NCBI RefSeq assembly: GCF_001636695.1
Contig: NZ_LGEL01000031.1
Coordinates: 124,001-188,000 of the forward strand
Source: Pedobacter panaciterrae
GTDB taxonomy: Bacteria; Bacteroidota; Bacteroidia; Sphingobacteriales; Sphingobacteriaceae
Direction of reading: 5' to 3'
Length of the DNA: 64,000 nt
Part shown: positions 8,134 through 17,021 of the stretch, one piece after another
How the letters are laid out: each line of letters starts with the position of its first letter
Position numbering within the stretch: position 1 is the first letter of the stretch
Translations under genes and position numbers: made by a program
The notes under the pieces: generated by a model
Seen by the model: only the letters and a program-made list of their open reading frames with translations
Databases searched by the model: none
What the model was told of the DNA's origin: nothing

Positions 8134-9315
8134 ATGGACCATGATAAGTTTAAAAAAATAATTGAAAGCTGCCATCTGAATTTTCTGATCGGGTCTGGTG
8201 CTTCCCGAAATTACTTCGCCACATTGGGAAATGTAGAAGATTTGTTGACAGAGCTCGCAAAAAAGCCGGTCGGTAAAGAGAAGAATATTTTAGAGACTTC
8301 CATTAAAAAGGATTACTTTGATAAAGCAATATCAGGTAACTTATACATCAACAATATTGCGGGGATCAAGGATGCGGCTGTTGCTGACGAACTGAAAAAC
8401 ACTAAAACCAATTACCAGGATTTTTTGGTAGCGCTCAACATTATATTGCTGCGAAGACGAAGCAATATAATCAGTAGACAGGTTAACTTATTTACTACCA
8501 ACATGGATTTGTTTCTAGACGTGACACTCGAAGAGATCAACCTGGAGTACAATGATGGTTTTTCAGGCAAGCTCAATCCGGTATTTTCCACCAGCAATTA
8601 TCATAAGAGCATTTTTCAAAAGAGCCCGCATTACGACAATAAAGCAGAATTACCGCTTTTCAACCTTTATAAAATGCATGGATCAGTGACTTGGAAAAGT
8701 GACGGAAGTCAAATCTTATTTGACAGTCAATTGCAAATATTGCACGATATCGCCAAAGTAGAACTAAGTAAGCCGGTGATCAGTGAATTTTGGGACCGTG
8801 ACAAACCGAAAACGATGGAAGCCTTAACTGCAGAAGCGGAGAAACTTGAGGAGGACGCCAGTTTTAGCGTGTTTCTCAATGCTTATAATAAACTGGAAAT
8901 CATCAATCCGACCAAAGAGAAATTCAGCACTACTACAGTGCAGTATAATTTCTATGAATTACTGCGTATGTATTCCAATGAACTGGAAAAAGAAAACTCA
9001 GTGTTATTCGTACTTGGATTTTCGTTCGCCGATGAACATATCCGGGAAATAACCAAGCGTGTAGCTAATTCTAACCCTACCTTGCTAATTTGCATTTTCG
9101 CCTACAGTGAGAGTTCAAAAACAGATATTGAACAAAAGCTTAACTTGGGCGAGATCAAATTCAAAAATGTGGAGGTGATTATCGGAGGTTCTTTATTCGA
9201 TTTGAATGCCAATTGGTTTAAAAAACTAGCCATTGAACTCGACGCTGATCAGTTTACCAATAAAAAGAATGACATCATTGTGAATGTGAACTTACCCAAA
9301 GCGGAACAGGCATGA
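8134..9315 (+). CDS. SIR2-like NAD-hydrolysing defence protein (SIR2-HerA system)
   Basis: The protein has 393 residues. Its N-terminal SIR2 (sirtuin-like) fold has FLIGSGAS (residues 17-24, NAD-binding glycines), TTNMD with N123 and D125, GFSG, and HGSVTW with the catalytic His at H182. In two-gene SIR2-HerA antiphage systems this subunit assembles with the HerA ATPase and destroys NAD+ on infection. The stop codon overlaps the start of the HerA gene (9312) by 4 nt, so they are co-translated. Here the HerA partner is interrupted (see next entries), so the system may be inactive. Family assignment is good; activity is inferred. Confidence 0.85.
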   Translation: MDHDKFKKIIESCHLNFLIGSGASRNYFATLGNVEDLLTELAKKPVGKEKNILETSIKKDYFDKAISGNLYINNIAGIKDAAVADELKNTKTNYQDFLVALNIILLRRRSNIISRQVNLFTTNMDLFLDVTLEEINLEYNDGFSGKLNPVFSTSNYHKSIFQKSPHYDNKAELPLFNLYKMHGSVTWKSDGSQILFDSQLQILHDIAKVELSKPVISEFWDRDKPKTMEALTAEAEKLEEDASFSVFLNAYNKLEIINPTKEKFSTTTVQYNFYELLRMYSNELEKENSVLFVLGFSFADEHIREITKRVANSNPTLLICIFAYSESSKTDIEQKLNLGEIKFKNVEVIIGGSLFDLNANWFKKLAIELDADQFTNKKNDIIVNVNLPKAEQA

Positions 9316-10982
9316 GTACGCTTGACAGCATCTTAAAGATCGGCTCGGTAGTTTCAGTTCGTGGCCGAAGCGTGGAAATTAAGGTTGACGCCGCCAAAAA
9401 CGCCTCACACTTACTATATAAAGGTGAACTGCTTAAAAACGTTTCAGTGGGAAGTTATATCAAAATCGCCAAGGGATTTACCCACTTAGTCGGAAAAATA
9501 GAAGGTGAATTTGTTACCGAAGTTAAACCAAATGATTTTCGCACCTATACTAGCGAACAGGAGAAGATCAAACGGTTATTGCAAATCAGTTTGATCGGCT
9601 TTTTAGAGGGCAATGTGTTCAAACAAGGAGTCAAGGAATTGCCTTTGGTAGACAATGAAGCTTACCTACTAACTCAAGATGAATTCAACTTTGTACATAA
9701 ATTCGTTAAAGATGATGAGGAAACCTTTGTCCTCGGCAGTTTGGCGCAGGAAAAAGGAAAAGCTATCGAGTTAAGTATTGATCGGCTTTTGGCAAGTCAT
9801 ATCGGGATATTCGGTAATACAGGCAGTGGAAAGTCTTATACTTTGGCCAAACTCTATCATGAGATCCTTTGTAAATACAAAGATGAACCTGCTTTTCAGG
9901 CAAATGCCCGTTTCATGCTAATAGACTTTAATGGCGAGTATATGTCCCCTGAGGAAGGTCAGTCGGATAACGTCATTATTTCGTCCAGATATAAACAGGT
10001 ATACCGCTTGTCGACTGGTAAAAACGGCACCAAGAAAAAATACAGGCTACCTAACAAAGTTATTAATGATGAACAATTTTGGTCTCTGATACTGCATTGT
10101 ACAGAAAAAACCCAATCACCCTTTATTTCGCGGACACTTAAAAGCGAGTTCTTGGAAAATAACATCCAGACGAATGAAGGTTTTCAGAAACTGATTACTG
10201 TAACGTTAGAGCACATTACCACTAAGGTCAGTCAAAATCAGGAAAAAAACCTCGTGCTTACCTTTTTAGAGGAACTCGCCAAGTTCGGCATGGCTGATAA
10301 AATCAATAATTTCAAAGCTGTTTATCGCGATTTGCGTGCCAACCTCCAATTTCACAGCAAAGACAAATATTTTTATTATAACGGCGTTATTTCAACTACG
10401 GCGGAATTTCTTCCTTTGCTTCGAGAGAAACTTAATGTTTTAGAGCCGGACATTAGCGAGCTCTCAATCATCCAGAAAATACGGCTGAAGATCATCTTTA
10501 ATTTTTACTATGAAATTCAAAATGGTTTTGCAAATAAGGAGCACATAGGTCCAGTAATGGGTCGATTAGACGACCGCATTAACGATTTAGAAAAGGTTAT
10601 CGAGATTACTCAGGAAAAAAATGAACCATGTATTTTGTCCGTTGTTTCGTTAAAAGATGTAAACATTCAAATGCGAAAAATATTACCAATGATAATCTGT
10701 AAACATCTCTACGAGGAAAAGAAAGGCAAGATTGAGCGGGACAAATTTCTTAATATCATTATCGATGAAGCTCATAACATTCTTTCATTTAATTCTGACA
10801 GAGAAAGTGAAACTTGGAAAGATTATCGGCTGGAAGCATTTGAAGAGATCATTAAAGAAGGTCGAAAATTTGGCGTATTTCTCACTATCGCCAGCCAGCG
10901 ACCTTCGGATATTTCTAGTACCATTATTTCTCAATTGCATAATTACCTTTTGCATCGTCTGATTAATAATAAAGACATATAA
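9312..10982 (+). CDS. HerA-type ATPase, truncated by an in-frame stop
   Basis: The protein has 556 residues. An N-terminal HAS-barrel-like beta domain (residues 1-90) is followed by the FtsK/HerA ATPase core with Walker A GNTGSGKS (from G168) and Walker B IIIDEAHN (D485, E486). A sensor segment follows near SQRPSDIS. HerA forms hexamers that translocate on DNA, and in SIR2-HerA systems it is the partner of the SIR2 subunit. Translation stops at TAA 10980-10982, after NNKDI. The same frame then continues without a break to 11210 with family-like sequence, so the intact gene encoded about 632 residues. The loss removes the C-terminal part of the ATPase domain. A recent nonsense mutation or a sequencing error are both possible. 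Confidence 0.85.
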   Translation: MSTLDSILKIGSVVSVRGRSVEIKVDAAKNASHLLYKGELLKNVSVGSYIKIAKGFTHLVGKIEGEFVTEVKPNDFRTYTSEQEKIKRLLQISLIGFLEGNVFKQGVKELPLVDNEAYLLTQDEFNFVHKFVKDDEETFVLGSLAQEKGKAIELSIDRLLASHIGIFGNTGSGKSYTLAKLYHEILCKYKDEPAFQANARFMLIDFNGEYMSPEEGQSDNVIISSRYKQVYRLSTGKNGTKKKYRLPNKVINDEQFWSLILHCTEKTQSPFISRTLKSEFLENNIQTNEGFQKLITVTLEHITTKVSQNQEKNLVLTFLEELAKFGMADKINNFKAVYRDLRANLQFHSKDKYFYYNGVISTTAEFLPLLREKLNVLEPDISELSIIQKIRLKIIFNFYYEIQNGFANKEHIGPVMGRLDDRINDLEKVIEITQEKNEPCILSVVSLKDVNIQMRKILPMIICKHLYEEKKGKIERDKFLNIIIDEAHNILSFNSDRESETWKDYRLEAFEEIIKEGRKFGVFLTIASQRPSDISSTIISQLHNYLLHRLINNKDI

Positions 10983-11210
10983 GCCGTAGAAAAGACAATT
11001 TCTTATTTAGATAAGGTATCATTCGATTCCCTCCCTATTTTACCACAAGGCAGTTGTATACTCGCAGGCATTTCTGCGCAACTACCAGTAATAATCGAAG
11101 TAGGCTCTATCCCGGATGAAAATAAACCGTATAACGAAACAATGATTCTGACCAAGCATTGGCGCGGAGAAATTAAAGTCGACGACGACAAAGTTGAACA
11201 TGTGGAATAA
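10983..11210 (+). pseudogene. C-terminal remainder of the HerA gene after the premature stop
   Basis: In frame with the preceding HerA gene and directly after its TAA, this reads AVEKTISYLDKVSFDSLP then LPQGSCILAGISAQLPVI, ending EHVE and TAA at 11208-11210. This is what the HerA family has after the RLINNKDI segment (xAVxxTxSYLDKxSFDSLPxLxxGxCIxAG). It has no start of its own, so it is not translated unless the stop is read through. Confidence 0.8.
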
Positions 11211-11580
11211 TTATGATTTTATCATAGGGGTAAGACAAGATATACAGCATCGAATGTTAATACAATAAAGGATAACTGAATATTAGACTTCGCAATCAAG
11301 ATGTTTTCCGCCATAACAACCATCGCCGAGGGCGATAACTTAATATCTTTGGGCTATTTATAGTATAAAAAACTGTAGATAGACCATAGCCGCCAAGAAA
11401 TAATTATATAGTAGTACAATGTTTAGGAATAGGTTGTATAGTATTGGCTGTAATTGCCCACACGATTTCGTTTTCATCGGAATATCTATTATTTATGTGA
11501 TAGATCATATTGTTCATATTGAGAACTACCAATCCGAGGTTTAATGGACAGCAGGGCTGGCACACTTTTGCTACAAATAA
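11211..11580. other. Intergenic, no gene seen
   Basis: The stretch is AT-rich with no supported coding frame. A short hairpin ATCGCC-GAG-GGCGAT occurs near 11325-11339. Confidence 0.4.
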
Positions 11581-11606
11581 AAACAGGCATCAGGTGATGC
11601 CTGTTT
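11581..11606. terminator. Hairpin downstream of the DUF2188 gene
   Basis: AAACAGGCATCA (11581-11592) and TGATGCCTGTTT (11595-11606) form a perfect 12-bp inverted repeat six bases beyond the stop codon of the minus-strand gene at 11613. This is a typical terminator placement. Confidence 0.7.
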
Positions 11607-11612
11607 AGAATT

Positions 11613-11852
11613 TCACTTTTTCTTGTCCTTGGGTGGGTTTGGATCGTTGCCATAGCTATTTGGATTCTGAATCTTGCCATCTTTACCATGAGGAACAAAC
11701 TCAACTTTATCCTTTCTTGCCAAATCCTTTCCGTATTCTACAGCATCAGCCTTTTTATCAAAATGTTTGGATGCACGTTCTGCATCCTCTCTTTTTGCAT
11801 CCCAGCCTCCCTCAGCATTAGGAACCACATGTACATCTTTCTTTTCTGACAT
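11613..11852 (-). CDS. DUF2188 family small protein
   Basis: This is a 79-residue, highly charged protein. It matches the DUF2188 pattern: HVVPNAEGGWDAKREDAERAS, then a helix with FDKKADAVEYGKDLA, then a VPHGKDGKIQ tail. Proteins of this family are small cytoplasmic proteins of unknown role, sometimes linked to stress. It is monocistronic with its own terminator. Confidence 0.8.
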   Translation of the reverse strand: MSEKKDVHVVPNAEGGWDAKREDAERASKHFDKKADAVEYGKDLARKDKVEFVPHGKDGKIQNPNSYGNDPNPPKDKKK

Positions 11853-12098
11853 AGTAATTCAAATTAAAACCTAAAACAATATAACAATATGTTCGTCACT
11901 TTGTTGCAAACATTTTAATATGTTTCGATTGGATGTTTATATATGATGCTATTGTCTTTCCACCTGCAACGCCTTTGTTATTTGCTGATATCTATAATTT
12001 TATTCTAGTAAAGTGCCTACTTTATATCGAGATAACTGGCAACTGTCCTCCGGAAAAAACTTACGTTCAATATTTCTTAAGGCAATAATGCTAACTAC

Positions 12099-12413
12099 CT
12101 AGGGAGTTATCCAATCAAAATCAATCAAGTGACCCAAATTATCAGTCACTTTTTTATCTGGATTAGAACGGAGATATTTTCCACTATTACCATGGACTAC
12201 CGTTACAGTTTCACCGACGTCCCATCCGCCTCTCACATAATTCCATACCCAAGTTGTAGCACTGTTTCCGGTGGTTTCTAAAAGGGATATTGCTTGAGCC
12301 TTAGTTTTCTTAACTGCTCTCCCAGTTGAGCTTTCCATAACTGTATGAAATGCGTAAGCTACAATAGTGTCATTTGAATCTTTCCAGATACCTGAAATTC
12401 TATATTTTGCCAT
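12099..12413 (-). CDS. DUF3892 family protein
   Basis: The 104-residue protein starts MAKYRISGIWKDSN and contains AISLLETTGNSATTWVWNY and a GWDVGETVTVV segment, then a NPDKKVTDNLGHLI tail. This agrees with DUF3892, a small domain of unknown function that binds no recognised ligand. It stands alone; the gap to the DUF2188 gene is about 250 nt. Confidence 0.75.
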   Translation of the reverse strand: MAKYRISGIWKDSNDTIVAYAFHTVMESSTGRAVKKTKAQAISLLETTGNSATTWVWNYVRGGWDVGETVTVVHGNSGKYLRSNPDKKVTDNLGHLIDFDWITP

Positions 12414-12857
12414 ATGTTTTTTTTGGAAAATTAAGCAATAGATCTATCTGAGTTTTACGGGTTTCCGTAAAATGTTAATCCGCTAACCTATTACCAATAT
12501 AATATTCGTCAACGTTCCCAAATTAACACTGACGGTATAATCATAGGCTTTAGCAAATAGACGGTATTTAAAAAAAGTGAGTCTTATTTGTCACCTCTCA
12601 TACGTATACAATCAGATTTCCAAATATCTTGCTTTAGTTCGTTATCTGAGTGCATTTTTTATTGTATAGATTTCAAAAGCAACAGAGCTTAACTAACTTC
12701 TATGTTTAAAATTGTTGACATCAAATGTTTCACTATTTTCTCACCTAACACAGAGTCACGAGATAGCCAACTAAATTATTTAGCATTAATAATTCTCTAA
12801 TTTTTAGTTGTTTAAGTTTTTTTTTACTAATTTTATTATCATTTTAAATTAAATGCT
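12414..12857. other. AT-rich intergenic region before the Nmad-ImmA-PIN operon
   Basis: No coding frame or RNA gene is supported. The last 80 nt are very T-rich and A-rich and probably hold the operon promoter. Confidence 0.4.
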
Positions 12858-13424
12858 ATGAAAGGCTATATCTATACAATGTTTCCGGGAGCTGACCCAA
12901 GTAATGGTTGGGAGATGACTGACCCTATTTTTAAAAATACTCCTACAATGGGGGCATGCCGTCCTGATATTAGGCGATCCGTGGAACGGGGCGATTATAT
13001 TTTCTCAATTAGTGGCCGTGTTGTAAACGTCAAACCCCATATTGTTGGTGCATTTTCTGTAGATGACAAAATTAATGCACTTGCTGCATTAAACCGCTTT
13101 CCTCAAAATGCTATGCAGATTGATGAAAACGGGAAACTACAAGGAAATATAATAGTTGACGCTCAAGGTAATCACCTGGACATCGACTATCATGATAACT
13201 ATAAAAAGCGCATTGAAAATTACATAATTGGTCGAGATCCTATTTTTTTTGAAGAACAGGAGGAAATAAAAAAAGCCAAAGACGAAACTGTATCAATACT
13301 AAATGATATTTTTGGCAAAAACGAAGATAGAGTTCACAAAATCATTGGTAGGTGCAGAAAACTGGATTCCCATCAAGTTAACGAACTATTGGATTGGATG
13401 AACAAAATAAAAGTTAATCATTAA
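12858..13424 (+). CDS. Nmad-like (nucleotide modification associated domain) protein, first gene of a three-gene operon
   Basis: The protein has 188 residues. Residues 1-110 (GYIYTMFPGADPSNGWE, then ACRPDIRRSVERGDYIFSIS) resemble the Nmad2/Nmad3 folds, in which a C(K/R)PxIR...GDYI motif is characteristic. Those domains are found with DNA-modification and phage-defence genes and are thought to recognise or act on modified bases. The C-terminal ~70 residues are helical. The stop codon overlaps the next start by one base (TAATG at 13422-13426), so it is translationally coupled to the XRE-ImmA gene. Function is inferred from weak similarity. Confidence 0.6.
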   Translation: MKGYIYTMFPGADPSNGWEMTDPIFKNTPTMGACRPDIRRSVERGDYIFSISGRVVNVKPHIVGAFSVDDKINALAALNRFPQNAMQIDENGKLQGNIIVDAQGNHLDIDYHDNYKKRIENYIIGRDPIFFEEQEEIKKAKDETVSILNDIFGKNEDRVHKIIGRCRKLDSHQVNELLDWMNKIKVNH

Positions 13425-14554
13425 TGCAAAACGTACTAAATAATATTTTAAAATTCAAGGTCTCAGCAACAGATTTGTCTAAAAAATCTGGGATTGAGTT
13501 GAATCGAATAGAAGAAATATTAGGTGGTAATGCAGAATTATATATAGGTGAAATTCGAGCGATAGCAAAAGCGCTGAAAGTCCGTCCTGAGTTTTTGATT
13601 GCTGAAAACAGCTCCTATCAAGCGGTAAATGCGCTTTTTAGAGAAAATATCAATAAGAATTTTGACCCTATCTATGATAAGGTATCCTATATGTTAGCAA
13701 ATGCTGTTGGCATACTTCAAGGTGTGTATAATAGTCATGAGATACACGAAACATTCCCTAAAGTTGGTGCTGATTACGATGGTGTAATTAAGATAGCGAC
13801 CATTTTTCGCCAAAAATATTTTAATTCAGATTTTGTTTCGCCCATTCTCAACCTTCCTGAAATTATAGCCAATCAATTAAATTGCGTTCTAATTATATCT
13901 GAAATTGGGCCTTCTATTGATGGTGTTTCAGCTATTATTAACGATATTCCTTTCATTATAATTGCACCACGCTTTAAACCTAGAATGCTATTTACATTGG
14001 CTCACGAACTAGGTCATATCATTGCACACCACTCAGATGAACAGAATTTTGTCGCGGTTGACAATTCATTCAAAATGTACAAAAGAAAGAGAGGTCAGGA
14101 AGAGTTTGCTCATGCCTTTGCATCTGAGATTTTATTACCACAAGAAGGCGTTGCCTATACTTTGAAAATCATAAGAGAGCAGTTAGATATTAAAGGTGAC
14201 TTTTTTGGTGAGATGGAACTTTTATATTTAAGTAGAATATATGGTGTAAGTTTTGAGGTAGCCGCATTAAGGTGTGAGAATTTGGGATTAATCCCGAGAG
14301 GAAGCGCCATTTCTTTATATGAAAGTCTTAAAAGGGAATATGGAGGGCCGGAAAAAAGGGCACAGCGACTCGAACTAATGGATCGACCTGATGTTGTTTT
14401 TCCTGCAATTTCCAGCAATTTAATGCAACCAATCATTGATAAGATTAATTCTGGCGAACTCTCTCTGGGCAAAGCTGCTGAATTGTTGTCAATTCCAACA
14501 GCAGACATTATAACCTATAATTCTCAGGAAGGTGGATATAGTCTTAGACAGTAG
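13424..14554 (+). CDS. XRE-ImmA/IrrE metallopeptidase with antitoxin-like C-terminus
   Basis: The protein has 376 residues in three parts. Residues ~10-65 are a Cro/C1-type helix-turn-helix (DLSKKSGIELNRIEEIL). The middle is an ImmA/IrrE zinc peptidase (COG2856) with HELGH at H194-H198 and a downstream Glu in EEFAHAFASEILLP. The last ~45 residues (INSGELSLGKAAELLSIP) look like the helical module of UPF0175-type antitoxins, the usual partners of DUF3368 PIN toxins. A DUF3368-like PIN gene follows with a 23-nt overlap. I infer that this protein represses the operon, neutralises the PIN protein and may be cleaved or activated as the sensor. Confidence 0.8.
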   Translation: MQNVLNNILKFKVSATDLSKKSGIELNRIEEILGGNAELYIGEIRAIAKALKVRPEFLIAENSSYQAVNALFRENINKNFDPIYDKVSYMLANAVGILQGVYNSHEIHETFPKVGADYDGVIKIATIFRQKYFNSDFVSPILNLPEIIANQLNCVLIISEIGPSIDGVSAIINDIPFIIIAPRFKPRMLFTLAHELGHIIAHHSDEQNFVAVDNSFKMYKRKRGQEEFAHAFASEILLPQEGVAYTLKIIREQLDIKGDFFGEMELLYLSRIYGVSFEVAALRCENLGLIPRGSAISLYESLKREYGGPEKRAQRLELMDRPDVVFPAISSNLMQPIIDKINSGELSLGKAAELLSIPTADIITYNSQEGGYSLRQ

Positions 14555-15026
14555 CGCAATCATAAACCTGGTGAATGGCGGTTGTATTGATAAAGTACTA
14601 TCGATTGGTGAGCATAATTATTTTGTGGGTGATTTAATCACAGATCATGAAATTCTGAACCCAATCCAAAAGGTAGTATTAGAAACATTAATTGAAACAG
14701 GACTGTTGACGCTTCTTGATGCTAGAATCCCATTATCAAGAGTTATAGAACTCCAAAACAAACATAGTCTAGGACTAGGTGAAACGGAATGCATTGCAAT
14801 TTGTGTTGCCACTGGCTACTCAATCTGTACCGATGACTCAAAGGCAAGAAATTGTTCAAAAAAAGAAATTGGAGAAAATAAGGTAATTGGCTCCCTTTAT
14901 TTACTTCGTGAGGCAGTGAGAGCAGGAACTCTAAGCTGCCCAGAGGCTCTAAAAATATATGTCCGAATGAAAGTTAAGGGTGGTTTCCTACCATCTGGCC
15001 TGACCGATAATTATTTTTGCAGGTAA
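14532..15026 (+). CDS. PIN-domain nuclease (DUF3368-like), probable toxin
   Basis: The gene starts at GTG 14532 and overlaps the ImmA gene by 23 nt. The 164-residue protein has the PIN fold acidic residues: D6 in VLDSSAI, E in LGLGETECIAI and D in CTDDSKAR. The C-terminal LLREAVRAGTL and GFLPSGL segments match the DUF3368 pattern. PIN proteins of this kind are metal-dependent RNases that act as toxins. The likely antitoxin is the tail of the preceding protein rather than a separate small gene, which is unusual. Confidence 0.8.
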   Translation: MDIVLDSSAIINLVNGGCIDKVLSIGEHNYFVGDLITDHEILNPIQKVVLETLIETGLLTLLDARIPLSRVIELQNKHSLGLGETECIAICVATGYSICTDDSKARNCSKKEIGENKVIGSLYLLREAVRAGTLSCPEALKIYVRMKVKGGFLPSGLTDNYFCR

Positions 15027-15033
15027 TTTGAAG

Positions 15034-16110
15034 TTAAACATTTAATGCCTTAAATGTTTCGTCCAATATCTTCAATCTCTTAGCGATAGGATTGCTTACT
15101 ACACCTTTAAATCTAGTATTATCGTTAAATTCTACGCCACAATGTTCGCAAACGTGTGTTTTATGTAACCGGAAAGCATTTTCCCCTTTGTCAAAATGGT
15201 CCATTTTACATGCAGGACACATGAGTGAGACAATATATTTCCCTAGAAAAGAGAAAGATTTTTGTACCATATAATGCCTAACCATCTCTGGATCAAGATC
15301 TATTCCATCGATTTCGACAGTTCCGTAGGTATCATCACTCGATGGCATTCCTGTCTTATCAGCAAACAAATGCACATGTATACCCGCCTCTTCTGGTCTC
15401 TGTGCTGTCCAGATAATTGCAGGGTTTGATGCCCATATTTGAATGCCCCCAGGAAAATCCCGCTGATTCACCTTAAGAGATCGATCCACGTTCTTAATTG
15501 TACGATTCGATAACTTCTCGGATAATAATTGCTGAAGGTACATCACAGGATTTGAGATGCCTGGTTCGCTGTCGATAAAATCTCTACCGCAAAAAGTACA
15601 AAAATGTTTTTTATGATAATGCACTGCAAACCAATCTGCATCTATGTGAGGACTTCCACAGTGTCTACATTTTATTACTTTTATTTTTCTATTGAAAAGT
15701 ATAGACGCAGTATAAGCGCAGGCTGTATATTCATCTATTTTTACCCATTGCTCTTCAAATAACGTACTAGGCACTTTAACAAACACTTCTTTGAATGTTT
15801 TATCTACGATCTTTTCTTCTCCTTCTTCCTGCCTAAGGTGAACGTGTACGCCCTTTTCCGGTATTTCTCGTTTACTATCATAAATTGCCTCTAGCGATCC
15901 CCAAATACCAACTCCTCCTTTGTACTGATCTAAGTCAATATATATTTTCTCGTCCTCGGTCGGCAGCACTAAATTGGCTTTAGTACATTTTTCAAGTTTT
16001 ACACCGCCCTCACCTCTGGCCGAAGCAAAATGTGTAAAGCACCACCAGTTAGGATAACCGTTCCTTAATTTGGTCTCTGCCCGAATTTCACAAATATTTG
16101 AGTTGTCCAT
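15034..16110 (-). CDS. Tandemly duplicated zinc-ribbon protein of unknown function
   Basis: The 358-residue protein consists of two similar halves of about 180 residues. Each has a GVHVHL or GIHVHL strand, then a CxxC...H...CxxC zinc-binding unit (KCRHCGSPH...HFCTFCGRDF in the first, MCPACKMDH...HVCEHCGVEF in the second), then SNPVM or SNPIA. This points to an internal duplication with two zinc sites. I do not recognise the family. It converges on the PIN gene (7 nt between the stops) and is the last gene before the tRNA-Met remnant at 16.7 kb. Confidence 0.7.
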   Translation of the reverse strand: MDNSNICEIRAETKLRNGYPNWWCFTHFASARGEGGVKLEKCTKANLVLPTEDEKIYIDLDQYKGGVGIWGSLEAIYDSKREIPEKGVHVHLRQEEGEEKIVDKTFKEVFVKVPSTLFEEQWVKIDEYTACAYTASILFNRKIKVIKCRHCGSPHIDADWFAVHYHKKHFCTFCGRDFIDSEPGISNPVMYLQQLLSEKLSNRTIKNVDRSLKVNQRDFPGGIQIWASNPAIIWTAQRPEEAGIHVHLFADKTGMPSSDDTYGTVEIDGIDLDPEMVRHYMVQKSFSFLGKYIVSLMCPACKMDHFDKGENAFRLHKTHVCEHCGVEFNDNTRFKGVVSNPIAKRLKILDETFKALNV

Positions 16111-16690
16111 GTTATGATAGTAACCATGCTTAAAATTTTTAGACCGCCAAGCATACTTACTAAGTTACAAATTCTTCTTGGATTTTCCGTCGTTTATAGA
16201 ACGTTAGTCGATGGGTTTATAAGCCTATTGAGCGAATATCAGTCATTGATTTTCATTAAACACCATCTATGCTGACACTCAGGATCGATACAATCACTTA
16301 ATTTAAAAAACCTATTTCTTACACTTAATGGGATGTTATAAGTTAGCGCAATAAAACTTTTGACCAATTTATAAACATACTTATGTTTTTTATTTGTAGG
16401 TATTCCATATACCATAACTGTTGGTAATATCCTATGAAATAGAATATGTGGCTAAACCTTCTTCTAAATAATTAGGGGGAGCCCAATTTTTGAAATCGGC
16501 AAAGTGTAGCGTCCTGAGCTTCTTCGTAAACTACTCATAATCAGTTAAAGAATCTGCGGTGACTTGAATAACAACATATTACTGGTGTCAGGATACCACA
16601 TCCGAGGATATTCAATCCATTACATCCAATTCTTAATATGGCAAAAGATTTGTCACTATGGCTATGAGGTATTCTGAAGTTTATAGTAAT
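16111..16690. other. Intergenic, no gene seen
   Basis: AT-rich sequence with scattered stops in all frames. The only structure I recognise is the eroded tRNA/element-end block that follows. Confidence 0.4.
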
Positions 16691-16710
16691 TTAAGAGGGG
16701 ATCGAGCGGG

Positions 16711-16865
16711 TATAATGGGCTTAAATCACCGACTAAAAGATTCTATTATCTTCGAACCTAATCGCTCCATTATTAGGCAAAATGTGCTTTTCGGACCTAC
16801 AGAAGCAATTTACGGCCTATTTTTAAACCTTACATTTTGCTCCCTTACATATTTGTTACGGTTTT
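16711..16865 (-). repeat. Eroded tRNA-Met remnant and element-end repeat, copy 2
   Basis: Positions 16711-16768 are a decayed version of the tRNA-Met 3' part at 7475-7532 (GGGCTTAAATCACCGACTAAAAGATT against GGGCTCGAACCAGCGACCAAAAGATT, in pieces). Positions 16775-16865 match the flank at 7544-7640, including the dyad CCCTTACATATTTGTTACGG at 16842-16861. The pair at 7.5 and 16.8 kb brackets the SIR2-HerA to zinc-ribbon region as if it had once been a single integrated island. Confidence 0.55.
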
Positions 16866-17021
16866 TACCGGGAAATGGAATATAATAATTGATCTGCTAA
16901 ATTGCATTTAGTAACTATCTTTTTATATGGGAAGTTTGGTTTTAGAAAAGTATCAAACTTAAAAATCCAAAAAGACAAAGTTATGTTCAGAAGAAATTCC
17001 GACCATTTTAAGTTTTAAAGG

